NCBI GenBank assembly: GCA_020205615.1
Contig: CM035161.1
Location: forward strand, 1,623,828-1,687,827
Origin: Panax quinquefolius
Taxonomy: Eukaryota > Streptophyta > Magnoliopsida > Apiales > Araliaceae
Direction of reading: 5' to 3'
Length of the DNA: 64,000 nt
In this document: one piece after another, positions 12,098 to 26,351 of the stretch
Numbering within the stretch: position 1 is the first letter of the stretch
Layout of the letters: every line of letters starts with the position of its first letter
Notes under the pieces: generated by a model
Database searches by the model: none
What the model saw: only the letters and a program-made list of their open reading frames with translations
What the model was told of the DNA's origin: nothing
Program-made: the position numbers and the translations under genes

Positions 12098-13130
12098 CAA
12101 TGTTATCACTTTTGACCCCGCAAGTTATCATTCATTTTTCGTCAATTAAATCCTTAAATTAACTTTTTTACGTTTAAAAAATTGATTCAATTTTATTAAA
12201 AATATAAAAATTTTAAAAATAATTATTATTGTTAGGAAAAAATTTAAACTTTAAAATATTATTTTTAAATAATTATTATTAATAATATTTTAAAAAATAA
12301 TTATTTATATATTTTAAAATTAAATATTATTTTAAAATAATAATTATTTTAATATTTTAAAATAAAATATTATTTTTAAAAATTATAAAGTAATTATTAT
12401 TTTCATGAGAAAACTATTAGAAACTTTTATTTTTTTCAAAATGAGTAAATTTTCATAAAATATAGATTTTAAAATTTTTTCCTGAAAATAATAATTTTTT
12501 AAAATAAATTGAATTAGTTATTTTTATTTATCTTTTACTAATTTTGTAATTTATTTTCTATTTTTACTTTTTGTTTTAAAATTTCAAATATTAAGAATAC
12601 ATATAAATATAATAATGGTAAAGACATAATTTTTTTCTAAAAATCAAGTTTTACATAAAAATGAAAAATATACTTTTTTTTAAAACAAAGTTTATTTTCT
12701 TATTTAATATTTTTGAATTTATATTTTATATATTTTATGAAACTTTACTCATTTTATGAAAATACTAAAAGTTTCTAATATTTTTTCCTGAAAATAATAA
12801 TTATTTTGAAAAATATTTAAAATAATAATTATTTTAATATTTTAAAATAAAATGCTTTTTAAAAAATAAATGTAAAATAATTATAATTTTAAAATAATTT
12901 TAAAACTTGTAATTTTTTTTAATAAAATAAAATAAAACTGAAATTGGGTTCGGATCGAATTTGAATTGAGTTGGATCAAATTTTGATAAAAATGGATCGG
13001 TTTAGGTCAAATCGGGTAAAATGAATAAAAAATCAAAAAAATGTCACTTTAGCAGTAATGGGCGAAAAATAAATTTTATGGATGATTTTAGAAGTGAGTG
13101 AAAATTTGGAAGGTCAAAAATGACATTCGT
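12098..13130. repeat. Large imperfect palindrome / terminal-inverted-repeat element
   Basis: The two halves of this AT-rich block are imperfect reverse complements. Outer ends pair (aatgttatcacttttgacc at about 12098 with ggtcaaaaatgacatt at about 13112). Inner segments also pair (12419-12465 with 12726-12779, around agaaacttttat and caaaatgagtaaa). The midpoint is near 12610. It has no coding capacity. It could be a foldback (hairpin) MITE or a Mutator-like non-autonomous element. No clear target duplication was seen. It lies between the AP-2 sigma promoter and the hexokinase 3' end. Confidence 0.6.
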
Positions 13131-13399
13131 TATATTTCATGTTGCATAAATAAAATAGAGTATTAGCCAGAACTTACTGTCCAGCTCACCATTACAATCT
13201 TCAAATACGGCTAACTACAAAAACTTTTAATTGACTTCCAAAACTCGCATTCTTTTCCTCGTTATTCTCGTTACCGGCCCGGCCTGGCCTACTTGTGAAT
13301 ACTCAACCGCTCTACAAACTAGTATTATTTTTGCCTGTTCTGATAAATAAAGTTTATAATCACAAATTAATTTAGTGGTTGATATATATGTCATAGAAA
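13131..13399. other. 3' flank of the hexokinase gene
   Basis: Noncoding sequence directly downstream (minus strand) of the hexokinase stop codon. It should contain the 3' UTR. Confidence 0.5.
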
Positions 13400-16628
<3,229 letters not shown>

Positions 16629-17879
16629 TGTTGGCCGACGGTAAGATAAAGATAGAGTTGGAACAGAGAAGAAAAAGAAGAAGGAAAGTAGTAGTTGTGA
16701 CGTCGAAACAGAGACAAATACTTTAATCCCCTTTCTCTCTCTCTTTCTTGAGGGAAAGGTAGGAATATTTATTTTTCAGATTATAAAATTTAAATAGTAA
16801 TTAATAATTTTCTTTACAGTTGTTAGTTTTTCCGTTGGGTGTTAAGCGGGTATTATTAGTTGGCACTTGGCAGGAGTTCAAAGCTAACTAATCAAAGATT
16901 ATTATGTTACGTGCGGTGCAATAAATAGAGAGAGAATATAGGAGGAGAAAATATCCTCTCTAATGTACGGTTTTCGACATAATTTATTTTATTACATGTA
17001 TTTTTATTAACAACACACATTTATTTAAGTTGAAATTAGATATTTAATTAAAAAGCGTAACTAATCTTAGTTATTATAAAATTAATTTTATAATAAATTT
17101 ATTAATTGACCAATACAATTTTAATATTCCACTTGCATATGATCAAATTTAACTTTACCACTTCACTCCAACTAAAACTAACTAAAGATGAAAAGATAGA
17201 TAATGGAATTGGAACATTCGGATTTTAGACAGGATAGAGTGAGGGTGGGGGCGGACAAGACGATGCTTTGTTGACAAAGCAATGTCTTGCTTAGTTATTG
17301 TTTGGTGAATCAGATTCAGTTTTTTTTTTGTTTTTCTATACCATCTTGATATTATTATTACTACTTATTTTGCACTTTCCCCCAAGGATATTCCTTGCTT
17401 ATATGCGTTACATGATTGGCCAATAAGCTCGTTACAACGCCGCTCCCCCTCCCCCTTTCACCAATGATACAAACAATGCCTTTGCCTGCCAGGTGCCAGC
17501 CTCCACTCAGTGTCGACTTCCTTCCTTTATTACACAATACAACACAATACCCTTTCTTCTTTGATAGTTTTTGTAAGAAAAAAAATGATAAAATGATCGC
17601 TACAATCTTTTCTTAAAATTTTTAAATGGGAAGATAGAGATGAAAAACAAATAAAACATTATATTAAAAAGTGGTATTATTAATGGAATGTTTGAATTTA
17701 TATTTTTTCTTTCAAAAACTCAAACAAAAGTCACAAATACAAGATTATCCATAATTCAGAAAAAGAGGTGAGGATGGATAATGAGGAAAGTTTACCACCT
17801 AAAAGGGGAGTAGTAAAATCCATCCGTCATTAATGAATCACAACTTGAAGCCAGGCAGACTCCAACAGACCCAGGTAGT

Positions 17880-17901
17880 CATGTATGTGATGGGCCATTT
17901 A
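17880..17901 (+). repeat. 22-bp direct repeat, copy 1 (TGGGCC core)
   Basis: Contains ATGTATGTGATGGGCCATTT, identical to copy 2 at 17997-18018. TGGGCC is the core of plant site-II elements bound by TCP factors, so it may be a promoter element of the WEB-family gene. Confidence 0.6.
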
Positions 17902-17996
17902 TTGCAAAGCTAGAAAGCTGCGTACCACAAAATTCACATGCACCTCAACTACTTCTGTGGTAGCCTGGTTCCACAACTACCTATGGGCTGGGCCTA

Positions 17997-18018
17997 CATG
18001 TATGTGATGGGCCATTTA
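17997..18018 (+). repeat. 22-bp direct repeat, copy 2 (TGGGCC core)
   Basis: Second identical copy, 117 bp downstream of the first and just upstream of a TATA-like sequence. Confidence 0.6.
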
Positions 18019-18033
18019 CGGCTCTTGAAAATC

Positions 18034-18046
18034 CTCTATATATACC
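18034..18046 (+). promoter_or_regulatory. Candidate TATA box of the WEB-family gene
   Basis: CTCTATATATACC, shortly after the TGGGCC repeats and about 560 bp upstream of the ATG, implying a long leader. An (AT)n run nearer the ATG is an alternative, so this call is weak. Confidence 0.3.
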
Positions 18047-18513
18047 ATTAAAAGAATTGATTATGCAAGCAGTAACCCCAAAGGGAAAATTAAAAGCTAC
18101 TCCCTATTGGGCTTGTGGGTGAACTGTCACTCGAGTTCCAGCCCATCCCTATCCATCAACAGTATAGAAGAATGAAAGCCAATGTAACCGCTTGCTAATA
18201 CTACGTACTAGCTTCAACTTCAAACATGGGACTTGGGATCATGGGACTAATACTACTACTAATAAGTAATAACGGAAATAATTCCAGTGAAGTGGACGCC
18301 AAGAAAAGAACCTCTCTCTCTCTCCTCCCTCAATTAACTCCGTCGTCTTTATGTCTCTACTTAGCTCCTCCGTCTCATCAACAAATCACTCCTTAATTCC
18401 CTCTCTAGCTAGCTAGCTCTCTGCCTCACACTTGCACATCCCAATTAACATACAAATTATTAAAAGGTGATCATATAGTGTGTATTTTAATAATTGTTGT
18501 GAATTCCAATCAC

Positions 18514-18518
<5 letters not shown>

Positions 18519-18564
<46 letters not shown>
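18519..18564. repeat. (AT)n microsatellite in the probable 5' leader of the WEB-family gene
   Basis: About 22 AT units ending roughly 40 bp before the ATG at 18602. Confidence 0.95.
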
Positions 18565-18568
<4 letters not shown>

Positions 18569-18601
18569 TCCCCACGTAAGTTTATAGAGCAACATACTAA
18601 T

Positions 18602-18758
18602 ATGGAGGAAGAAGATGGAGGAGGGATGATGATGAGAAAAGCAGATATTGACACAAGTGCGCCGTTCCGATCAGTCAAGGAGGCGGTCATGCTATTCGGT
18701 GAGAGAGTTCTTGCTGGGGAAATCTATGCCAATAAGCTCAATCAGGTACTGTTATGAT

Positions 18759-18835
<77 letters not shown>

Positions 18836-19194
18836 TATTTATAGTGACTATTTATCATGCATATATACATTATTCTGCCGCTTATATATGTTCAACTCTA
18901 GCAATATATTTCAGATCTAATTAATTATAAGCCATTTAAAATGGATGGTTTATTTGAGCAGTCCATCTAACAAACTATTTGTAAATACAAATAATTACAT
19001 ATAAAATGACATTTGTTATATAAAATTATTCAATAACAAATTAATAAAAATACAAATATTTTATTAGGACGGTCAAATTTAAATTGTTTATAATCAAATC
19101 CAATTGTTTCATACCTTTGAGCAATTCATGATTCCTCTTCTATCTCTGCGTGTTGCAAAATTTTCAAATGAACTATTCCTATATATTTGTCTTG

Positions 19195-19247
<53 letters not shown>

Positions 19248-19951
19248 AAATCTCTCTCATTCTTTTTTAATATATATGCTTTTAAATAATTTTATTTTTT
19301 TTTCTAATTATATGTCGTTTTATATAATTTGGGAGAATAAACTACAATTTTTTCAAAATTACCCTCCATGGAAAAATGTTACAAATGAGAGAGAGTATTA
19401 GATAAGTATGGTAATTATGAAAATTTAAGGGTATTGATATTATATTTAATATTATACAATCATTTCCTTAATTCTTCTATACAATTCTAAAACATCAAAG
19501 TCCTTTTACTGATGTCATAAAACTAGTCCATTATTATACAGTCTTGCTTACCAATCTAGAGTGCAATTTGACTATTGATTTTTTTTGTTTCCTTCCAAGT
19601 ATATTAGTATTTGCTATTGACAGTTGACAACAATGTTTTCATGTTATCTCGGTACACGAGATCATTAGATAGAATTATAAGAGAGATTCAACTATTACAT
19701 ATCACCAAATTAATGCCAATTTCAGATTATCAGATTGCTGATTTATATCTTTGTGATATCCATCTCAATATACAGTCTATTATCAAATGAAAAAGAAAAA
19801 GAAGTTAAGGGAGAATGTTTGCCTAAACATTAGTACAAGTATTTTTCTGGTCAGAACGTGCATGAGAGAGGTCGGCAGATGATTCCTTTTATCAGGTTGA
19901 GCAAATAAAAGTGAGAAATATCGTGCAAGTTAAATTAATAATTAATTAATG

Positions 19952-19998
<47 letters not shown>

Positions 19999-20410
19999 AT
20001 GATGAGAGCTTAAGCTTTACAGGAGAATCAATCAATTTGGTTTCTGTGCAGAGATGCCAAATCAAAATGCAAGCGATCCCCTAACGGAATAATGTCATAA
20101 ATTAGATTCACAAGCAAGCAGCATACGTACATTCACCCAACTTATTAACTATTAAGGTTTAATTTATACATGCATGATATATTTTTACAAAATTATTTTC
20201 TATATAGTTTATTATTGATAAAATATTTCAAAAGAAAAAAGTCAATACAAAAAAATAGGGCTCTCATTTTACATTTGTAATCAAAAGTCAATGAAAATAG
20301 ACATCTATAGAGTTGTACGTAGTAATAAAGGGCAAATTTAAGAAATTAAGTCCCTATGTATGTGGCTATCTCCAAAATTGATCACAGCTTATTTGCAATT
20401 CATCACAGGA

Positions 20411-20462
<52 letters not shown>

Positions 20463-21097
20463 AGCAATTAAATTCTTTACCTTTTCTAAATATATATTTG
20501 TTTCAAATTAAGGATAATTAAACTTTTAATATATTTTTTCTTGAACTGTATATTTTGGTCACATGCATGTTGCATATAATGGATATATACGTATAGCTGC
20601 ATAACGGAGGCAGTGAATCTGAGCATGTGTCTTCTAAGCTTGGAAGCATGACAGTTGAGTTAGAGGAGACAAAACAAAACCTTCAAAAAGCTAAGGATGA
20701 AGGCATGTTAATGGCTACTTGTCTCTCATCTTTACAACAAGAGCTTGAACGGACAAAGCGAGAGCTACAACAGCTAAAGGAACAAGAATCCAACAAACAA
20801 GTTATTATGGAACCCGAGGTTGACGAGGATGTTAAGCATGTTGAGGTGGTTGTTACAAAATTTGCAATGAATGATGATGAAAGTAGTCATGTGGAGTTTC
20901 AAAAGAAGAGATATGTTACATTTGCAAATCCCCAATCTGTAGCCAAAATTATGGTACCACGAGGGGATGCGGTACTGGAGAGGCACCCTTCTTTAAGGAA
21001 AAAGAAGAAGAAGCCATTGATCCCACTCATAGGAGGGATTTTTTCTCGAAAAAAAAGGGAAGCAGTATTGATCAACAACACGTACGAGCTTAATTGA
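18602..21097 (+). CDS. WEB-family (DUF827-type) coiled-coil protein, two exons
   Basis: Exons 18602-18745 and 20597-21097, with a GT-AG phase-0 intron of 1.85 kb; 214 aa. The N-terminus has the family block [20 protein letters not shown] (residues 16-35), followed by [12 protein letters not shown]. Residues 60-115 form a heptad-rich coiled coil ([33 protein letters not shown]). Near the C-terminus is a basic tail, [20 protein letters not shown] (181-200), which may contact membrane or nucleic acid. It resembles the short Arabidopsis At2g17940-like members rather than the long WEB1 and PMI2 proteins, which act in light-driven chloroplast movement. A role in that process is only inferred by family. 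The intron holds four dinucleotide microsatellites. The first ATG in a good context was chosen as start. Confidence 0.88.
18763..18833. repeat. (TC)n(TA)n(CA)n compound microsatellite
   Basis: About 18 TC units, then about 14 TA units, then a short CA run, in the intron of the WEB-family gene just past its donor site. Confidence 0.95.
19199..19244. repeat. (AT)n microsatellite
   Basis: About 22 AT units in the WEB-family intron. Confidence 0.95.
19956..19996. repeat. (AT)n microsatellite
   Basis: About 20 AT units in the WEB-family intron. Confidence 0.94.
20413..20457. repeat. (AT)n microsatellite
   Basis: About 22 AT units in the WEB-family intron, 140 bp before the acceptor site. Confidence 0.95.
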
Positions 21098-21133
21098 GAC
21101 TAGCATTAACTAATGTGGTTTTAATCTTAATTA

Positions 21134-21177
<44 letters not shown>

Positions 21178-21650
21178 TAATTTTACAAGTTATAATATAG
21201 AGTGAAATTTTAAATATATAAAATAAAAATATGTATCACTACAGATTTTGTATTGAATATATATATATGTGTGTGTGTGTGTTTTCTATGATTCGAATAA
21301 AACATGCATGTTATCAAGTATCGTCAACACATTGATTTATTGACAGAATGTTCCCTCTTTAATTCAAAACTCAGGAATAACAACATTTTCATATTATTTC
21401 TCTCATTAAGAAAAACAATTAAGAAAAGCTTGTCTTAACATTGCATGTGAGAGTACTTTTCAGCCCACAAAATAAAATCACCAGCAATAAAATTATTAAA
21501 ATCATATTATATATATTCATTGCAATCAAAGAAAGCATGAATTAAATGACAAATACAATTATACATATAGTACTTCTATATATCACACAATAACATCAGA
21601 TTTCCTTGCATCAAAGTTGCCCTCTTGGTAAGACTTGTCGATCTAAAAAC
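21098..21650. other. Convergent intergenic region
   Basis: 3' flank of the WEB-family gene. It holds an (AT)n run and a short (TG)n run near 21270. No gene was recognised. Confidence 0.6.
21137..21176. repeat. (AT)n microsatellite 3' of the WEB-family gene
   Basis: About 20 TA units, 40 bp after the stop codon, probably within the 3' UTR. Confidence 0.94.
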
Positions 21651-21931
21651 TCAATACGTACAATCAACAATTGCTTCATTATAGTGAGAGTTGGACGAGT
21701 AATATGTTGATGAGCTACATGAAGTATTTGGAGGGTCAGGCCAGCTGTCACACGATGGCGCGCCGCCTAGGAACAGACCCTGCCATTTCCTGAGACCGGC
21801 CGCTTCTAGAAGATCAAGTGAAAGAAAAAATAAAGCCCATTAGAATCTTCGAAAACGATCAAATTGCTTCATGGAAGATAAGTTAAACTTTGGAGAAGAA
21901 GTAGTAGTTGGTTGAGGGATTTGGTTACCAT
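21651..21931 (-). CDS. Candidate two-exon small protein of unknown function
   Basis: Proposed model: exon 1 at 21889-21931 (ATG, 14 codons plus one base) and exon 2 at 21651-21805. The 83-bp intron ends in a strong pyrimidine tract and TTCTAG. The product is 65 aa, starting MVTKSLNQLLLLLQ and containing LRKWQGLFLGGAPSC, with a Ser/Tyr-rich C-terminus and TGA stop. Exon 2 is much richer in G+C than its surroundings and stays open from the acceptor to the stop, which suggests coding. The weak point is the donor, GTTTAA, which is not a typical plant site. A different first exon upstream is possible (a better donor, CAG/GTAACA, lies near 22006, but with no ATG). I recognise no family. Confidence 0.3.
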
Positions 21932-22470
21932 CTCTTACTTGAATGATAAAACTCTTAACTCTCTCTTTGTTGAGGCTTTGTATACATTGTTAATTTTCTT
22001 TGTTACCTGATAGTCTCCGGGAAGTGTATAATATATATATATAGAGTGCTATATATATATATGAAAATTTTGTCCAAGGAATACGAATCAGATTATAACG
22101 ACGTTTTTCTGAGATATAACGACACTTAGAACCGTCACTTTAGACCCAACAGAAATTAAAACTGGTTGGGGTTTCAGACTTCCCAAATATAAATACTTGA
22201 TGTTCGTGGTAATTACTTCTGTCCTTGGAGGAGAAGAATATATTAATTATTTGGCGATTTGATTTATTTTACTATATTTCTATAAATATAATAATTAAAA
22301 AATCTAAGTTAAACTTAATACGTAATTGTTAGTAAATACTATTAATTTACTCCACTGATTCCCTATTTTATCATTCATCATTTGAATTAATTTTAGAATA
22401 GCAATATTAATATTTTATATTCAATTTAATAACTTAGACAAAATATTAATATAAAGTTGGCCGGGGAAAA
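21932..22470. other. Intergenic, no gene recognised
   Basis: AT-rich noncoding sequence with short (AT)n runs near 22030 and 22050. On the minus strand the part next to 21931 could be leader or promoter of the candidate small gene. Confidence 0.5.
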
Positions 22471-22645
22471 TATAATATGAGTAATACTATGAGCACAAAT
22501 TATACATAAAAAAATGAGAAAAAATAGAAAAGAGACCTATGATTAAATATTTTACACATTTTTATTGTACACAATGCACGTATCATACTAATTTTGCATA
22601 ACATTTTGTGTACAATTTGTGCACATATTATTCATATAATATTAT
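22471..22645. mobile_element. Small MITE-like element with terminal inverted repeats
   Basis: The ends are near-perfect inverted repeats of about 35-40 bp: left has gagcacaaattatacataaa (from about 22491), right has ttttgtgtacaatttgtgca (from about 22604). Total length is about 175 bp with an AT-rich, noncoding core. The ends abut TA-containing sequence, as in Tc1/mariner-type MITEs, but the superfamily cannot be fixed. Confidence 0.65.
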
Positions 22646-22905
22646 AAAGATATGGAGTGAACCTCTTTGTAAATACAAATACAATTAAGTAGACTTGGCA
22701 ATATAAATAGTTAACTGTTGGGTCAAACCATATTAACTGGAATCAAATGGGTCGGTTAACCATTTTTATTTATTCAGGTTGGTTAAAGTTTGAACCCATA
22801 TTTTTAAAACAAATATAGTTAATTAATTGGTTAACCATTTTTCAACCTATATTCTATTCAATTGCACTCCTCTCTCTCTCAGTAACCGCACCAAACACGA
22901 TTTTT
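22646..22905. other. Intergenic, with a short direct repeat
   Basis: Noncoding. The string ggttaaccattttt occurs at about 22756 and again at about 22830. No gene recognised. Confidence 0.5.
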
Positions 22906-23521
22906 TTTTTTTGAGTGGGTGGGGGTAGAGGGTGGATGATGTATACATAATCGCTTAATATTAATTTATTTTGAGAGAGAGTGGTGGGGTGGGGTGGGGG
23001 GGGGGGGGGGTGTACATAATCGCTTAATATCAATTTTTTGGAAGGAAGTGTTGGGTGGGTGGGTAGGTAGGTAGGTGGGTGGGGTGGAGGGTGGGGGTGG
23101 GTATGTGGGTGGGGGTGAGTGGGTGGGTGGGGGTGGGTGGGGGTGTGGGGTGGGGTGGTGTGTGGGGGTGGGGGGGGTGGGGTGGTGGGTGGGTGGGGTG
23201 GGGTGGGGTGGGTGGGTGGGGGACGGTGGGGTGGGTGGAGTGGGGTGGGTGGGTGGGTGGGGTGAGGTGGGGTGGGAGTTGGGAGTGGGGGGTGGGATAA
23301 GGGGTATATACATAATCATATAATATTATTATTTTTGGTTGGGTGGGGTGGGGTGGGGTGGGGTGGGGTGGAGTATATACATAATCACATAATATTATTT
23401 TTTTTAGTGGTAGTGGGGGTGGTGGATTGGGGGTGGGGGTTGGGTTGGGTTGGGTGGGATGGGGTGGGGGTAAGGGTTTGCGTGGGGTGAGTGGGTAGGT
23501 AGGTGGGGGGTGGGGGTGGGG
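22906..23521 (+). repeat. G-rich minisatellite array with four interspersed AT-rich spacers
   Basis: Plus strand is dominated by irregular GGGT/GGGGT/GGGTA units with runs of G up to about 16 (near 23000). It is broken by related AT-rich spacers containing atacataatc and taatatta at about 22940, 23012, 23307 and 23376, so the array has a higher-order unit. Long open frames through it (Gly/Val/Trp-rich on plus, Pro/Thr/His-rich on minus) are products of the repeat and not genes. Many G-runs in close succession could form G-quadruplexes. Confidence 0.85.
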
Positions 23522-26164
23522 TGTAAGACCCCACTTTTTATAAATAAAGATGAATTTTCTATAAATATTATTTTTGATATTATGGAATAAATTTGATATA
23601 ATGTTATAGTTGTGGGTAATATTTATAACTTTTGCAAAGTAAGCAAGTTGTTATAAAATATTCGTTTATTTCAGGAATATTCTTTTTTTGGGGGAATATT
23701 CGTGACGACTACTCAATCATTAGTGGACCCTACAACGGAAGTATTGTCGTAGTTAAAAATGATAAAATTATCTTTCTATAAAAATAATCTACGGAGGTGT
23801 TACCGTTAAAACTGCTGAACTACCCGGTGGTAAAAAAGACAAAGAATATGCTGCGGGTCGATAAGTAGACACTCGGATTGATTATTGATGCTTACGTGAG
23901 AAGTCACTTAGCTATACTCAATTATTACTACAAAGAATTGTTGCATCATATCTCTTATATTATTGATTCAATTATTGTCACAAGATCATCCAGATAATAT
24001 GTTATATTATTAATTGAGACGACAAGTTATAAATGATTAATAATTGTTGAAAGATTAAAATGTGTTGATTAAAAATAAAATGATTTGTGGTAATATTTAT
24101 TCAATCCTCATGTATATAAAGAGTCCTCATTATGATCGTTTGTGGTAAGTTTGATTATTTTATTGGGGGGCCCATGTCATCATCTAAGAGTCTCTTCGTC
24201 AATAAGTAATTACCTTTGTGAATAAAAATTAATTACCTTCTTCAATAATATTTACCTTCGTCAATAGTAATTACCTTTGTGAATAGTAATTACCTTCTTC
24301 AATAGTATTTACCTTCGCCAATAGTAATTACCTTCACAATAGTAATTACCCCTTCATGCAAATAAGTAGTTGTCCCTTCAATATTACCAAGAGTTAATCG
24401 CCTCTTGTGTTCCAAAGGTTAATTACTCCTTCATGAAATAGTAGTTGTCTCTTCAATATTACCAAGAGTCATTTTGACCCTTCGTTAAGACTCAAGAGCC
24501 ACCCCTCGCTTTTTCTATAAATAGAAAGCTCATTCCTTCATTATTTCTTACAAATTCATTGAAACTCTGTAGAGAGAAACTATAGAGAAAGAAGAAAAGT
24601 ATTCTGCTACTTCACTTTTCCAATATTCATTCTTCTAAGGTAGGGAATATTATTTGTTGTACTCGTAAGGGGTGTTATTTTGTTTTTATTCATGAAGAGA
24701 ACTTCATTATTCCATTCTTTATTATTCTCGTTGGAATAACTCCGTAAAAGTGGCATACCCTATACACGACCAGATATGTGGAATACCCTATACTGGTGAA
24801 ATCCTTATATTATTCCATTCTTATTTATTCATTGGAATAACTCAGTATATCGCGGAATCCCTATACTTGGTGACATTCTTCTATTATTTTATTATTCCGC
24901 TGAAACATCCTGTTCATGCTTTTACGCCTTAACTCGGTTCCGCTCTTTATTATTCTGCCTTTATTATTCTATTGTAATATCATGTTCGCGTGTTTTTTAC
25001 CTAATTCGATTCCGCTTTTATTATTCTATTGGAATATCCATGTCTACCGTGTGTTTTACGTTGGACCCGGTTCCGTTATTTATTATTACGTTGAATAACC
25101 TTCCTATGCTGATTATCATCGCATGCACGGTGATTTCTTTTGTTATTCCATTCTTTATTATACCCAAATTGGTTAAAACTTTGACTTATACTCCATGAAT
25201 TTAGTGGAATATCCTCGATATTTCATGTTTCATCCAAAGATTTTTAATGAAAATATTTTTCCGAGCATTCTTGAATTTTACTCTACAAAGCAAAGATCAT
25301 GTTGACAATTTAGACGTTATTAGTTCCCTAATAAATTAATTCGTTAACTTGTTTTATTGAATTATTATGTCATTGTCATCATCCTCATGTTATATTATGT
25401 TATCTTTGCTTACGTGCATAGATGAACTTAGTATGATTATGACCGAGGATCATTCGGTATAATCATAGCTTGATATAAATGATGTGACAAAAGTCCTCAA
25501 ATGGCACTGTAATGCAAATGATGGATAGTTTTTGGTATGATTATGACCGGGGTGATTCGGTATAGTCATGACCATTGATAATTTGATGAAAATCCTTGAT
25601 CGTGGTACGTGGATGATTAGATATTGTGGTTTATTCATTAAACCGAGTCTTAGTGATAAAATTGATGAAAACCTTTTAAAATCTAAAAGATAGTAGACTT
25701 TATTTTCTACTTGACTCTTTTAATGGATTGCATATTCACCGCAGCTTAAACCGGTTGTCTATTGTATTTTATCGCTTTAACATTGTTGAAGACTATTGAT
25801 AATTTATTCTCGCATTATCTTAGTTATAATATTTCTTCTTTGGGCTAGTTGAGCTCACCCTTTCTTTCACCGTTTCTCTTGAAAATGAGAATATAAATGA
25901 GACGAGCCTGGGAAAGAGTGATGGTCCCAAGATAGCATTAGTAGTCCTCACTATTCTCATTAAATAGTGTGACAATAAATGTAATGAGGACTCCTTGAGT
26001 ATGGATAAGTGTCTAAAATGACAATATTCCTATTAGAACTCTCGCTTTATGTATGGTCGTATGTTACACTGCATGTATGTATAATTAAGTTTGTATTTGA
26101 ATTTATGTACCATGTAAGTGGCGACCCAAGATGGGTGACGATACCTAATTTTGGGGGCGTCACA
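23522..26164 (+). repeat. 5' LTR of element A
   Basis: Starts TGTAAGACCCC and ends GGGGGCGTCACA, directly followed by a tRNA primer site. A TATA box lies at 24515-24524. Tandem AATAGTAATTACCTTC-like units occur at about 24230-24360, and a series of TTATTATTCT-containing repeats at about 24830-25100. Confidence 0.88.
24515..24524 (+). promoter_or_regulatory. TATA box in the LTR of element A
   Basis: CTATAAATAG, in the same position relative to the LTR as in the other two LTRs of this family. Confidence 0.6.
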
Positions 26165-26180
26165 GTTGGTATCAAAGCTT
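26165..26180 (+). other. Primer-binding site of element A (initiator-Met tRNA type)
   Basis: GTTGGTATCAAAGCTT directly after the LTR. The usual plant initiator-Met site is TGGTATCAGAGC. Confidence 0.75.
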
Positions 26181-26351
26181 AGGGATATGATCCCTGGCTA
26201 AGATGCGAGATAAGAACTAGGAGGGGAGAGACGGGAAATTCCTTCGCTAGTATGACCTACCTAAGTTTATTTGTTATTTAATTGGTCTCACGTAGTATAG
26301 GGATAATATTTGATATATTAATTAACCCTCAGGTTGTGGTAGTGTTTGGAA

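Larger units (their letters stand above)
16629..18601. other. Divergent intergenic region between hexokinase and WEB-family gene
   Basis: This region separates two genes transcribed away from each other, so it should hold both promoters. A CT-rich run at about 16730-16750 sits in the probable hexokinase leader. A 22-bp direct repeat with TGGGCC cores lies at 17880-17901 and 17997-18018. CT and GCTA runs occur at about 18310-18420. The open frame at 17416-17616 has no sign of being real. Confidence 0.6.

Noticed and set aside
17416..17616. 66-codon open frame upstream of the WEB-family gene
   Set aside because: Low-complexity Pro/Leu composition, no family, no splice context; lies in a promoter region.
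22966..23490. Long Gly/Trp/Val-rich (plus) and Pro/Thr/His-rich (minus) open frames
   Set aside because: They follow directly from translating the G-rich tandem array in several frames.
22906..23521. Interstitial telomere sequence
   Set aside because: The units are GGGT/GGGGT variants; the plant telomere unit TTTAGGG does not occur in tandem here.
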